From: Thermosphaera sp.
GTDB lineage: Archaea > Thermoproteota > Thermoprotei_A > Sulfolobales > Desulfurococcaceae
Length of the DNA stretch: 64,000 nt
Assembly: GCA_038827615.1 (NCBI GenBank)
Contig: JAWBNK010000001.1
Location: 558,290-622,289, forward strand
Direction of reading: 5' to 3'
Shown here: positions 1 through 8,693 of the stretch, piece by piece
How the letters are laid out: every line of letters starts with the position of its first letter
How positions within the stretch are numbered: the first letter of the stretch is position 1
Made by a program: the position numbers and the translations under genes
Notes under the pieces: generated by a model
The model's database searches: none
Told to the model about the DNA's origin: nothing
What the model saw: only the letters and a program-made list of their open reading frames with translations

Positions 1-1
1 T

Positions 2-556
2 ATTAAGAAGGTTAGAGAAGAATTCGGGTTAACTAATGTCTGGGTGATGTTCCCGTTTGTGAGGACGACTTGGGAGCTTGAGAGAGCAATTGCAATAATG
101 GAGGACGAGGGATTAAAGAGGAGCAAGGACTTCAAGGTTTGGGCAATGGCTGAAGTGCCCAGCATAGCATTACTTGCAGACAAGTTTGCAGAATACGTTG
201 ATGGATTCAGTATTGGTAGCAACGACCTCACACAGTTGGTTCTTGGAGCAGACAGAGACAGCAATATCCTCGCAGAGATGGGATACTTTGACGAGAGAGA
301 CCCCGCCGTTCTTGAGGCCATAAGAATGATCATTGAAAAGGCACACAGCAAGGGAGCGACAGTCAGTATATGCGGGCAAGCCCCGAGTGTATACCCAGAA
401 ATTGTCGAATTCCTAGTGGAAGCTGGAATAGACAGCATGAGCGTTAACCCTGACGCAGTCATATCGACAAGGAGATTAGTGGCGAGCATTGAAAGAAAAA
501 TCCTGCTAAAGCGCCTTGAAAACGTGATGAATAAGCTTAACCAATTCCAATACTAA
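2..556 (+). CDS. ppsA: Phosphoenolpyruvate synthase, C-terminal part (5' end outside window)
   Basis: This is the last ~184 residues of PEP synthase, which converts pyruvate and ATP to PEP, AMP and phosphate at the entry to gluconeogenesis in the cytosol. The frame is open from base 2, so the true start is outside the window and the Met/Val codons near base 44 are internal. Seen directly: the PEP-utilising barrel motif GSNDLTQ, a preceding EVPSIA strand, and the catalytic-cysteine loop SICGQAPS near the C-terminus. These also occur in pyruvate phosphate dikinase; the amphipathic tail with no extra domain fits PpsA. A T-rich run just after the stop (557-565) may end transcription. The next gene is on the same strand but has its own TATA-like box. 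Confidence 0.93.
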   Translation: MKKVREEFGLTNVWVMFPFVRTTWELERAIAIMEDEGLKRSKDFKVWAMAEVPSIALLADKFAEYVDGFSIGSNDLTQLVLGADRDSNILAEMGYFDERDPAVLEAIRMIIEKAHSKGATVSICGQAPSVYPEIVEFLVEAGIDSMSVNPDAVISTRRLVASIERKILLKRLENVMNKLNQFQY

Positions 557-582
557 TTTTTTTAAAAAACATTAGATTTCGA

Positions 583-598
583 AACATATTTTTAATGG
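583..598 (+). promoter_or_regulatory. TATA box region for the cPGS-like gene
   Basis: An AT-rich stretch, aacatatttttaatgg, lies about 35-45 bases before the ATG at 630. That would put transcription start near 618-622 and leave a short leader holding the GGTG Shine-Dalgarno core at 621. Confidence 0.45.
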
Positions 599-629
599 AG
601 TCCTTAATCAATAATTACTGGTGTTAGGC

Positions 630-1961
630 ATGCCGAGAAAAATAGTGATCTTAGGTGCTAGTGGAAGAGACTTCCACAATTTTAACACGTTCTATAGAGA
701 TAACCCAGACTATGAGGTCGTGGCTTTTCTCCAAACCCAAATTCCAGGAATAAGTGGGAGAAGATATCCACCAAGTCTCGCTGGACCCCGATATCCAGAT
801 GGAATACCCATCTTGAGCATGAATTATTTAGAGAATATTTCAAAGACCCATGGAGTTGAAGAGGCAGTTCTCTCTTTCAGCGATTTGACTTATGAGGAAC
901 TAGGTGGAATTGTTTCCAGAGTGGTGGGTGCAGGATTATCGTTCAAGATTCTGGGACCAATGGATACGATGCTGGAAAGCATTAAGCCAGTCATCGCTGT
1001 TACGGGGGTAAAAACTGGTGCTGGCAAAAGCATGGTTTCTAGAGAGTTCGCTCTTGAAATGAGAAAGAGAGGTCTCAAGGTAGGCGTAGTTAGACACCCG
1101 ATGCCGTATGGTGATTTAGAAAAGTCTGCCGTTCAAGTTTTTCACGATTTCAGCGACCTGGACAAGTATGAGGCGACGATAGAGGAGAGAGAAGAGTATG
1201 AGCATTACTTGAAAATAGGTTTTTCCGTGTACGCGGGTGTTGATTACGGGAAGATACTGAGGATTATGGAGATGGAGAATGATATAATACTTTGGGATGG
1301 AGGAAATAACGACTGGCCCTTCTATAAGCCGGACTTCATGGTCACGGTTGCTGATGCCATGAGACCCGGGATAGAAGTATCATCATTTCCAGGGGAAATC
1401 AATTTGAGAATGGCTGATGGAGTAATAATTAATAAAGCGGACCAGGCTAAACCCGGGGCAATTTTGAAAATAAAGGAAAACATATCTTCAAGGAACAAGG
1501 ATGCTCTTATAAGTGTTGCGGAGAGCGAAGTAGTTGTCGACAAGCCCGACTTGATATCTGGAAAGAAAGTACTCGTGGTTGAAGACTCTCCAACAGTCAC
1601 GCATGGCGGTGCTAGGTATGCGGCAGGCTACGTCGCAGCAGTGAAATATGGTGGCGAACCAGTCGATCCCAGGCCATTCGCTACAAACTTCTTCAAGAAA
1701 ATGTTCGAGGAATACCCGCACATGGGACCGGTTCTTCCAAGCACTGGATACAGGCCAGATCAATTGAAAGAGTTGGAGGAAACGATAAATAAGGCTCCGG
1801 TGGACACGGTCGTCTTGGGGACTCCTTCAGATATCACCAGGTTGATTAGGATAAATAAACCGGTTGTTAGGGTAGAATTTAGGTTGAAAATAATTGAAGG
1901 ACCTGACGTAAAAGACTATGTCGAAATGTTCTTAGAGAAGGCATCTAAGAAGATAGTTTAG
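630..1961 (+). CDS. Cyclic 2,3-diphosphoglycerate synthetase-like P-loop protein (COG2403 type)
   Basis: The family ligates 2,3-diphosphoglycerate intramolecularly with ATP to make cyclic 2,3-diphosphoglycerate, a thermoprotectant or phosphate store in some archaea; many crenarchaeal members are annotated only as predicted GTPases. Seen: an N-terminal Rossmann-like start (IVILGASGRDFHNFN), a P-loop GVKTGAGKS near residue 130, and DGGNND near residue 225. The 443-residue length matches the family. The start is ATG 630; the GTG at 621 belongs to the sequence GGTG-TTAGGC-ATG and reads better as the ribosome-binding site. The neighbouring PEP synthase also acts in lower glycolysis/gluconeogenesis, which fits phosphoglycerate chemistry. 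The exact nucleotide and substrate are not provable from sequence. Confidence 0.72.
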   Translation: MPRKIVILGASGRDFHNFNTFYRDNPDYEVVAFLQTQIPGISGRRYPPSLAGPRYPDGIPILSMNYLENISKTHGVEEAVLSFSDLTYEELGGIVSRVVGAGLSFKILGPMDTMLESIKPVIAVTGVKTGAGKSMVSREFALEMRKRGLKVGVVRHPMPYGDLEKSAVQVFHDFSDLDKYEATIEEREEYEHYLKIGFSVYAGVDYGKILRIMEMENDIILWDGGNNDWPFYKPDFMVTVADAMRPGIEVSSFPGEINLRMADGVIINKADQAKPGAILKIKENISSRNKDALISVAESEVVVDKPDLISGKKVLVVEDSPTVTHGGARYAAGYVAAVKYGGEPVDPRPFATNFFKKMFEEYPHMGPVLPSTGYRPDQLKELEETINKAPVDTVVLGTPSDITRLIRINKPVVRVEFRLKIIEGPDVKDYVEMFLEKASKKIV

Positions 1962-3538
1962 TGTTTTTTCAAAATCGCTAACACGCCAACTCCTATGCCA
2001 ACGATGACTAGTCCCATTATAAGTAACAACTCTGTTTTAAGTCCTTCGTTCACTTTTGAAGGTGGCGTGTGATACTCAATGGTTGTCTGAGTGGGTGTGT
2101 AAGTTGTGGGCTCACTGGTCGTACTTGTTGTAGTGGTCAAGGTTGTTATCGACGTTGTAGTTGTTTCAGAATTAAAGGTGGTAGTGACAGTGGTTGTTGT
2201 AGTTGGGGACGTTGTCTCAATACTTGTTGTCGTAGTCGTAGACGTTGCAGTTGCACTTGTGGTAGTCGTAGTCTGAGAAGTAGCCGACGTAGTGGTTTTC
2301 GTTGTTGTAGTGGTTGTAGTTGTGGTAGGGGTTGGAGATGTTAAAGATATGGGTTCGTATAAGGATATCTCTCCCTCGATCCCGTAATGAGCTAATGCTA
2401 GATTGTCGCTTGGATAAAGCACTGTTGCATTATATGGGTCACCGGTCGTAAAGTAGACGTAGAAATCAGTAGCGTTGGTTTCAACTCGGTAATTATCGGT
2501 AGGGTTAATGTTGAACATGATGGTGGAATTAGGAGGCAGCCTGGCTACTATGTAAACGTCTACGCCTCCTACTGTGTACCTTATTCTTATAGGTAGTTCA
2601 ACGGGATTTCCATAAACGTCTAATTTACTATTAACCACAATGTATGCCGTTGCGTTGAAGATCGAAACTTCTAGTGCCCCATTCTCTATCATTACGGGGG
2701 CGAACTCGTAGGTCTGATTCGGATACAGTATTAACCACATATACTGGTACTTGGAAACACACACAGCTCCTTCCTGGCAGTTTGAAGCACTGTATAATGG
2801 TGCTCCAGCACCGCCGGAAATTATCCAGTCTGTTTCATTGAATCGGTAGTAAGCCCAACCGTGCCAGTGAGCTTGGATGACAAGAGGTGGCCAACCGTGG
2901 ATGCTCGCCCACTGGTGTATGGAGGCGTTCTTATCTGCTTGAATATTATGATTTACTAAGGGGTAGACCGGCCTATGCATCAACAGGATTATTTTACGCC
3001 CATTCAAGTCGGCTACTGCCTGGTCAAGCTGGTTGTTCCAAGAATAGATATCGCTCTCAGTGTCGAGCAGAGCTAATCTCCAACCTGGAATGGCGTCTAT
3101 TATTGAATACTCGGGTCCAATATATTGTCTCCAATAGTTTCTACAGAGAGTTGGATTGTACACTAGTTCGTGGTTCCCTAGTAGGAACCAAAGGTTTTCC
3201 AATCTCGTCGAATTCATTATTTCATAAAAAACTGCATACTGAGACTCGTACCCATATCCAACATGATCCCCCAATCCTATTGTAGCTAAGAGGTTCAACG
3301 CGTCCATCTCGCCGACAAAGTAGTAGAATATGGGCGGAGGATAAGCCGAGTAAACATTACTGTTCCTATTATCTCCGAAGATCAACATCGGATACCATGG
3401 TAAATTTTGAGGAATTGGCTTCTCCCTTTGTTGCATGAGAGGAATGGGTGGAGCAGACTCCACTCTCTGTAGCAAGAAAGTGGTTGCGATGAAAGCCACC
3501 CCTATGAGCAAGAATATGATTGTAGTTTCAATCTTCAA
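1958..3538 (-). CDS. Secreted, membrane-anchored calcineurin-like phosphoesterase with Thr-rich stalk
   Basis: The protein has an N-terminal hydrophobic signal/anchor (residues ~5-24), a metallophosphoesterase core, a stalk of almost pure Thr/Ser (~400-490) and a C-terminal membrane helix followed by KKH. Core motifs seen: FGDNRN (in place of the usual DxH), GLGDHVG, LGNHELVY, LLMHRPVYP and QAHWHGW (variant of GHxH). This order is that of binuclear-metal phosphoesterases, so an extracytoplasmic phosphoester hydrolase is likely; the substrate is unknown. The architecture matches the phosphoesterase at 12915-15149, but the two are diverged. TTG start with GGGTGAAAAGTA before it. The 3' end overlaps the preceding convergent gene by four bases. 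The Thr stalk is probably glycosylated (inference). Confidence 0.85.
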   Translation of the reverse strand: MKIETTIIFLLIGVAFIATTFLLQRVESAPPIPLMQQREKPIPQNLPWYPMLIFGDNRNSNVYSAYPPPIFYYFVGEMDALNLLATIGLGDHVGYGYESQYAVFYEIMNSTRLENLWFLLGNHELVYNPTLCRNYWRQYIGPEYSIIDAIPGWRLALLDTESDIYSWNNQLDQAVADLNGRKIILLMHRPVYPLVNHNIQADKNASIHQWASIHGWPPLVIQAHWHGWAYYRFNETDWIISGGAGAPLYSASNCQEGAVCVSKYQYMWLILYPNQTYEFAPVMIENGALEVSIFNATAYIVVNSKLDVYGNPVELPIRIRYTVGGVDVYIVARLPPNSTIMFNINPTDNYRVETNATDFYVYFTTGDPYNATVLYPSDNLALAHYGIEGEISLYEPISLTSPTPTTTTTTTTTKTTTSATSQTTTTTSATATSTTTTTSIETTSPTTTTTVTTTFNSETTTTSITTLTTTTSTTSEPTTYTPTQTTIEYHTPPSKVNEGLKTELLLIMGLVIVGIGVGVLAILKKH

Positions 3539-3626
3539 TACTTTTCACCCGCTAGGAATGGTATCAATAAGATAGCTTAAAAAGTGACGGTAAACCTTAA
3601 CGTATTCTGAAGATACGGTGTTCGGT

Positions 3627-5189
3627 TTGAGTTTCAAACTAGTAGAGGAGAAGGTATATATCCCAGACTACTCGGGGATTGTCCAAGGTATCCTGGTTAG
3701 AATGATTGAGGAAGGAAAAATCATTGGGAAAATTCTAGTTCACAAGGGTTTGATCACAATTTTCGAACATCTAGCTTCTCAAGGAAAGGCCGTGGGTATG
3801 ACTGGCTTAGAGGAGGTAAGGAGACTGAGAAGCCTCTATGAAAAAGGTCTAATCACCCTTGAATTCGTTGGAGAACGACCAAGGTTTGGTTTATCCGAAG
3901 AAGAGTGGGTGAGCGAGGTAAATTACAGCATAAGGGAGCTTGCTAGGAGTCTTGGGGCGGTTTTAGTCACTGGAGATCCCATACACTACAGAATTTCCCA
4001 AGCTTACGGACTCGAAGTATTGTATGTTGCTCCTAGAGAAAAGATTAAGCTAGAATTTGAGAAGTATTTCGACGAGGACACTATGAGTGTTCACTTGAAA
4101 GAAGGGGTCGAACCTTTAGCGAAAAAAGGTAAACCCGGGGAGTGGATTTATTCTATTTTGTCAAAAACTCCGCTTTCGAAGGAAGATATTGAGAAAATGG
4201 CTAATGAGATTATTGAGGAGTCTAGGAGGAGGAGTGACGCGTTCATAGAAATTGATAGAGTTGGCTCGACGATCATACAGCTTGGAGAGTATAGGATTGT
4301 TATAACGAGACCTCCTTTGAGCGATGGATGGGAGATCACTGCTGTAAAGCCTGTTAAGAAGTTGAAGCTTGAAGACTATAATTTACCAGCGGAACTTGTC
4401 AAGAGACTTGGGGAGAGGGCCGAAGGAATACTAATAGCTGGAGCACCAGGCATGGGTAAGACTACTTTTGCACAAGCCTTAGCCGAGTACTACATGAGAC
4501 AGGGCAAGGTAGTAAAAACCGTCGAATCTCCTAGAGACATGATCCTGCCGCCCAATATAACACAATACAGTAAAAACTACGCTAACATGGGCGAACTTCA
4601 CGATATTTTGTTATTGTCGAGACCGGACTACACTGTTTTCGATGAGATGAGATATGACGAGGATTTCAAGCTGTTCGCAGACCTGAGGCTTGCGGGAATA
4701 GGAATGATAGGAGTGGTTCACGCGACAACCCCGATAGATGCGGTTCAAAGGTTTATTGGAAGAGTCGAACTGGGCATGATACCTTCCATAATCGATACAG
4801 TGATCTTCATTAAGAATGGAGTAGTTGATAAGGTTTATGATGTAAAAATGACGGTGAAGCTTCCAACAGGGTTGAAGGAAGCCGAGTTATCCAGACCAGT
4901 GATTGAAGTTAGAGATTTCCTCACCGGAGAACTCGAGTACGAGATTTACACCTTCGGAGAACAAACCGTTGTAGTTCCAGTCAAAAAGCTGAGAGGAAAA
5001 CCAAGTCTAATGGATAACATTATTGAAAACGTGAAGAAAACTCTCCCGGAGGCCGAAGTAACGATAGAAGATAATTCCATTATAGTAATAATCAGTAGGA
5101 ACTTGTTAAAGACGTACAATAAGAGAGTGAAAAAACTTAGGAGGCTCGAGGAGAAATACAACATTCCTATCAAAATCCGAATAGTCTGA
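3627..5189 (+). CDS. PIN domain - PilT-like ATPase - KH domain protein (COG1855 type)
   Basis: A 520-residue protein with three parts: an N-terminal PIN-like nuclease fold (VYIPDYSGIV opening, acidic GDPIHYR segment ~110), a central secretion-type ATPase (Walker A GAPGMGKTT with K278, Walker B-like DYTVFDEMR, His-containing GVVHATTP) and a C-terminal KH-like RNA-binding domain (ending KYNIPIKIRIV). Archaeal members of this widespread family have no settled function; RNA processing or degradation is inferred from PIN plus KH. It has no membrane segments, so pilus motor function is unlikely. Start TTG 3627 is chosen because the GTG at 3618 lies in GGTG-TTCGGT-TTG, a Shine-Dalgarno with six-base spacing. 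It reads alone, between divergent and convergent neighbours. Confidence 0.88.
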   Translation: MSFKLVEEKVYIPDYSGIVQGILVRMIEEGKIIGKILVHKGLITIFEHLASQGKAVGMTGLEEVRRLRSLYEKGLITLEFVGERPRFGLSEEEWVSEVNYSIRELARSLGAVLVTGDPIHYRISQAYGLEVLYVAPREKIKLEFEKYFDEDTMSVHLKEGVEPLAKKGKPGEWIYSILSKTPLSKEDIEKMANEIIEESRRRSDAFIEIDRVGSTIIQLGEYRIVITRPPLSDGWEITAVKPVKKLKLEDYNLPAELVKRLGERAEGILIAGAPGMGKTTFAQALAEYYMRQGKVVKTVESPRDMILPPNITQYSKNYANMGELHDILLLSRPDYTVFDEMRYDEDFKLFADLRLAGIGMIGVVHATTPIDAVQRFIGRVELGMIPSIIDTVIFIKNGVVDKVYDVKMTVKLPTGLKEAELSRPVIEVRDFLTGELEYEIYTFGEQTVVVPVKKLRGKPSLMDNIIENVKKTLPEAEVTIEDNSIIVIISRNLLKTYNKRVKKLRRLEEKYNIPIKIRIV

Positions 5190-5391
5190 AACCAAAAACA
5201 TTGATCCATTGAACTTCCTCATAAACCTTCTTATTGTAATATTTTGACGTTAAATTCTAATATAGAACTAAATCTCAAAGCAACCATATTGAGAATACTT
5301 GCTAAATAGGGATTTCTTCTGCTTATTAAAAGGGGAAAGTTTTTAAAAGCCATGCAAGTCTCCAATAGTAAGTTTTGAGTTCAAAAACGCT

Positions 5392-6036
5392 TTACTTTGA
5401 TTCGTAAATCCTTCTAAGGAATATCGCTCTCTGAGACTCTACTACATCATCGGGTAAAACGTTGACGCGTCCCATGATTTTAGCCAATATATAAATCTGT
5501 GAAACACGTTCAACGAGTGTTAACACCTCTAAGGCCTGCTCCAAGGTTTTTCCACAAGCTACTACACCATGATTAGCAAGCAAGACTGCGCTCCTATCTC
5601 TTAAAGCCTCAACAACATTCTTAGCCAACCTTTCGCTTCCGAATGGAGCATACTCGGCAACTCTGACATCCCCTCCGGTGTACATGATCATTTCTTCGAT
5701 AATCGGTGGTAAAGACTCTCTTGAAACGGCTAAAACACTAGAATACAATCCGTGGGCGTGCACAACAGCGCCCACATGTTTAAACTCTTTATAAATTGCT
5801 AAATGCATGGGCATTTCAACCGTAGGGAAAAGTGTTCCCTCCAATATCTCACCATTCGGGGAAACGACGAGAATATCCTCCACCTTCATTCTCGATTTTA
5901 CAACTCCGCTCGGAGTAATAAGAATCTTATCATCACTTACTTTAACGCTGATATTCCCTGACCTCCCGTGATTAAGGCTCTTTTCCTCCATATATTTCAT
6001 TGCTTCAACGATCTTTGATTTAACATCTTCGTACAA
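5392..6036 (-). CDS. Class II aldolase/adducin family protein (fuculose-phosphate aldolase-like)
   Basis: A 214-residue zinc-dependent class II aldolase. Seen: the phosphate-binding NISVKV and TPSGV segments (~residues 28 and 44), the zinc-binding pair HAHGLYSS (~92-94), catalytic/ligand Glu region EEMIMYTGG, and a third histidine in LLANHGVV (~155). Members cleave sugar phosphates such as L-fuculose-1-phosphate to dihydroxyacetone phosphate plus an aldehyde; in hyperthermophilic archaea the same fold has been assigned to several pentose and methylthio-sugar phosphates, so the substrate is left open. Start TTG follows GGTG-TTTTC. It appears monocistronic. The 200-base gap before it (5190-5391) shows only AT-rich sequence. 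Confidence 0.85.
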   Translation of the reverse strand: MYEDVKSKIVEAMKYMEEKSLNHGRSGNISVKVSDDKILITPSGVVKSRMKVEDILVVSPNGEILEGTLFPTVEMPMHLAIYKEFKHVGAVVHAHGLYSSVLAVSRESLPPIIEEMIMYTGGDVRVAEYAPFGSERLAKNVVEALRDRSAVLLANHGVVACGKTLEQALEVLTLVERVSQIYILAKIMGRVNVLPDDVVESQRAIFLRRIYESK

Positions 6037-6174
6037 GAAAACACCGTTATAAAATATATTACGAAATGTTTAAAGCTTTTTACTAGAAACTCGCGAGACA
6101 GATAAACACTGTGAAATTATAGTTATTATGTGAAAAGTTTACGGGATTCTCATTTTCAAATAAATCAAATAGAT

Positions 6175-6651
6175 TTACCCTCCTGGGGTCCCGTGCCATG
6201 GGCTTTCTTTCCAGATCGAGTCCCATAATACCTCTTCGCTAAGCAATTCCTTTTTTGCTAGCTTTTCTTTAATCATAGTTAATAACTGGTGATGGGTTAT
6301 TTCATCCTTATATATTGCTTCAAGAATCAACTTGCATCTCGAGTCTGAGGCTTGTTCAATTAGTTCCTGGGTTTGTCTTATCATATCGGCCTCAGTCTTG
6401 ATGTGGTGTTCTATTGATTCCGAAATCTCTCTATACTCTTCTTCAGTAAGGAATGGTGGTTCAGTTTTAATAAGCTTTACTAGGGACTCATACATTCGAG
6501 AATGTTTAAGAGAGTCGAGAGCTACTGCTGTAAACAATGCCGCTAAAACAGGGTGTCGGAACTTCTCGACAGTTCTCAATAACATCTCCGAATATTCCTT
6601 TTCCCTTAGGTTCATTTTTTCTAGCCTTTGGCTTAAATTAAGATTATTCAT
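6175..6651 (-). CDS. Ferritin-like four-helix protein, possible diiron carrier
   Basis: A 158-residue, all-helical protein. Spaced acidic/His clusters fit a ferritin/rubrerythrin-type fold: DSLKHSRMYE (~45), ESIEHHIKTEADM (~85) and LEAIYKDEITHHQLL (~115), the last resembling the ExxH metal ligand of diiron proteins. No rubredoxin domain is present; the tail is a short WHGTPGG. Iron binding or peroxide scavenging is inference; a structural role is possible if the ligands are not all present. Start ATG at 6651 is preferred to the GTG at 6660 because the latter lies in GGTG-TATTCG-ATG. It sits alone, with a long gene-free stretch upstream. Confidence 0.6.
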   Translation of the reverse strand: MNNLNLSQRLEKMNLREKEYSEMLLRTVEKFRHPVLAALFTAVALDSLKHSRMYESLVKLIKTEPPFLTEEEYREISESIEHHIKTEADMIRQTQELIEQASDSRCKLILEAIYKDEITHHQLLTMIKEKLAKKELLSEEVLWDSIWKESPWHGTPGG

Positions 6652-7169
6652 CGAATACACCGTTTTATTGTATTTACTAAAGAGTTAAAATATTTTCATG
6701 AAAAGCTACTTCTTTTTAAAAATCCAACTGTTGGTGAGAAACGATGTTGTTATTCGTTTAAAGCACTCGACTTCATTGAGAGTTTTCATTATCGTGGGTG
6801 TAAACTCTTAATGGAATCTTTTAAGACATGGAGATTTTCAGGTAACAATAAAGGTCAAGGTCTAGAGTAATCTAGGATACAATCTGGCATCTTTACGATT
6901 CATTAATCCTTCTAAGCGCGGTAGAGACGAATAAGAATGTTTCTTCCCGTAATGCCGTGAACTAGGAATTCTACATTCATTAGTTACTATTATCTTATCT
7001 ATCAATACTGAAAGGAAAGTAGTAGGATTTGTCACGCCATCCTTTGATTTACTTAACCTTCATGAAAAATGACCTGAAATATTGAAAATACTTGAAAACA
7101 ATTATTAAGTTTTTAAAATGAGCCTTTTACATAATTATGTATTAGTCAAATAGATTGGAAGGGATAATC
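6652..7169. other. Gene-free stretch with AT-rich promoter-like elements
   Basis: About 500 bases with no plausible protein gene. It holds the promoter of the ferritin-like gene (minus side), a TATA-like ctttttaaaa near 6713, a 7-bp inverted repeat AGAGTTT/AAACTCT near 6780-6810 with a 17-base loop, and at its right end the promoter of the micro-gene at 7170. I see no tRNA fold, no C/D box set and no clear gene remnant. Confidence 0.4.
7109..7120 (+). promoter_or_regulatory. TATA box of the 20-residue Lys/Glu micro-gene
   Basis: The element gtttttaaaatg lies about 26 bases before an expected transcription start near 7140, giving a ~30-base leader that carries the Shine-Dalgarno GGAAGGGAT just before ATG 7170. 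Confidence 0.45.
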
Positions 7170-7232
7170 ATGAGCCAACCACAACAACCTAAGAAGGAGG
7201 AAAAGAAAGAAGAGAAAAAGAAGAAAAAGTGA
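7170..7232 (+). CDS. 20-residue Lys/Glu-rich micro-protein
   Basis: ATG is preceded by GGAAGGGATAATC, a good Shine-Dalgarno, and by a TATA box. It encodes MSQPQQPK followed by KE-rich blocks and a run of five lysines, 20 residues in all, ending TGA. A T-rich terminator follows directly (7245-7266). The product would be disordered and strongly basic; binding to nucleic acid, ribosomes or acidic proteins is inference only. A second micro-gene with the same style (MPCKKK..., Lys/Glu repeats) lies at 53364, which makes chance less likely. I do not recognise a named family. Too short for most gene finders. Confidence 0.6.
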   Translation: MSQPQQPKKEEKKEEKKKKK

Positions 7233-7242
7233 TGATTAAATC

Positions 7243-7266
7243 ACATTTACTTTTTTATTTTTTTTT
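7243..7266 (+). terminator. Poly-T terminator after micro-gene
   Basis: Two T tracts (six and nine T) separated by single A bases occur 13 bases after the stop codon of the micro-gene. Archaeal transcription commonly ends at such T runs without a hairpin. Confidence 0.6.
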
Positions 7267-7274
7267 CAGTGCGA

Positions 7275-8516
7275 TTATTCTCTCCACTTATCTTCATTGA
7301 AATCCTTAGTGATATATTTTGAGACTATAGTGGCTCCCAACGGGTCACCAATCACGTTTAGCATGGTTTCAAATGGATCTACCGCTGGGTGTACTCCAAC
7401 CATCCACCCTGCGGCTTCAACCGGAATACCCAGAGCGGTCGCTGTTGCAACAGCAACTATCGCTGCACCCCCCGGTACTCCTGCTGCCGCGGTTGCACCG
7501 AGGAGGCCTAAGACAACAAGAGTTAGAACTTCTCCAAATCCTAAGGGGATTCCAAGTGCTTGAAGAGCGAATAAAGTGAATAACGTAATAGTCGCGCATG
7601 CTCCTTGCATGTTGATTGTGGCTGCCACGGGAAGTATCAGGGTCGCAACTTCTCTTGACACTCCTGCTTCGGTAGCTGAGTTTATTGTAACGGGTAGCGT
7701 TGCATTACTACTGGCCGTTGAAAAAGCCGTGATCATTGCTGGATAATACTTCTTCCAAAACCGTAGTGGGTTTAGCCTAGCGACTAAAATCATGATGAGA
7801 GGCTGGACTACCAATAGAACGATTAAGCCGCTAACGTAAAAAGCTAATACCAATTTCGCGAATGCTCCTACAGCTATGACTCCTACGATGGCTGCAACAT
7901 TTGCCATTAATGCAAACACACCTATGGGTCCATACCACAATATAAAGTCTAACAGCTTGTAGACCACCGAAAGGAGGGATTCGAACAGTCTTGTCAAGAA
8001 CTCTTTAACTTGTGGGTTAGTTCGTCCAATCATACCAACTGCGATGCCAATAAGGATCGCCGTGAATATTATTTGAAGCATTCGCAAATTGAGAAACATG
8101 TCAACGAAATTCGAAGGAATGATGTTCCTCAAGTAATCAACAATCGTTAAGGATACCGGGTTAACGTTTCCGCTACCTGGTAATTGCACTCCTTCGCCGG
8201 GCTTCAGCATTATTCCTATTGCATATGCTGTGCCAACAGATGCCAGTCCCGTAACCAACCAATATGGAAGGAATCCAAGGAATATCTTACCTAGTTTCAG
8301 GAGATCTCTCATGCTCATAGTAGCCCAAGCTATACATAAAAACACTAGCGGTCCAACAATAAACTTTAGTAAGGAGACATAAATGTCTCCCAGGAATGCT
8401 ATGTTTTTAATGGGTTCTCCAACCGTGACCCCTACTATAAGACCTAAGACGGCTCCTACGAGCAACAATAATGGCCGTTTCCCAAGCTTAATCTGGAATA
8501 CAAGCTCGTTACTCAT
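7275..8516 (-). CDS. DAACS-family sodium/dicarboxylate symporter homologue (GltPh fold)
   Basis: A 413-residue membrane carrier of the glutamate/aspartate transporter family. Seen: HP1 tip STASSNATLP (~266), TM7 INMQGA (~301), HP2 GVPGGAAI (~346) and TM8 VDPFETMLNVIGD (~379). Aligned from memory with GltPh: the amino-group Asp394 is kept (D380) as are Na1 ligands N387/D391, but Arg397 is Glu383, Arg276 is Ala268, Asp312 is Gln304, Tyr89 is Trp86 and Ser93 is Gly90. So the usual acidic side-chain binder and the third sodium site appear changed; substrate may be neutral or cationic and coupling may differ (inference). Start ATG after GGTG-ATGAATA. It stands alone. Confidence 0.9.
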   Translation of the reverse strand: MSNELVFQIKLGKRPLLLLVGAVLGLIVGVTVGEPIKNIAFLGDIYVSLLKFIVGPLVFLCIAWATMSMRDLLKLGKIFLGFLPYWLVTGLASVGTAYAIGIMLKPGEGVQLPGSGNVNPVSLTIVDYLRNIIPSNFVDMFLNLRMLQIIFTAILIGIAVGMIGRTNPQVKEFLTRLFESLLSVVYKLLDFILWYGPIGVFALMANVAAIVGVIAVGAFAKLVLAFYVSGLIVLLVVQPLIMILVARLNPLRFWKKYYPAMITAFSTASSNATLPVTINSATEAGVSREVATLILPVAATINMQGACATITLFTLFALQALGIPLGFGEVLTLVVLGLLGATAAAGVPGGAAIVAVATATALGIPVEAAGWMVGVHPAVDPFETMLNVIGDPLGATIVSKYITKDFNEDKWRE

Positions 8517-8624
8517 TATTCATCACCTTCTAGTATATAGACGTATGTATCATAACGATAGATAAAGTTAAAAACGTTTCTTTTATTTTCGCTTAGGCGA
8601 GAATAAGAGGTATAGGATGGAGAT

Positions 8625-8675
8625 ATGTGTAAATGCCCTGATGATATGAAGCTTTACTACTCTTGGTCTTATTGA
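8625..8675 (+). CDS. Possible 16-residue micro-ORF with CxC start
   Basis: A short open frame MCKCPDD...WSY begins at ATG after TAGGATGGAGAT, and an AT-rich agttaaaaacg lies ~55 bases upstream. The Cys-x-Cys-Pro start could bind metal, but the length is near chance expectation and no terminator is obvious. Reported because the region is otherwise empty; it may be nothing. Confidence 0.18.
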   Translation: MCKCPDDMKLYYSWSY

Positions 8676-8693
8676 ACAAAAACGTTGAAAATT

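Noticed and set aside
2069-2344. Open frame rich in Cys/Ser/Gly/Arg on the plus strand
   Set aside because: It is the antisense of the Thr-rich stalk codons (ACN runs) of the phosphoesterase gene; low-complexity shadow. The same holds for the minus-strand frame at 14730-14978.
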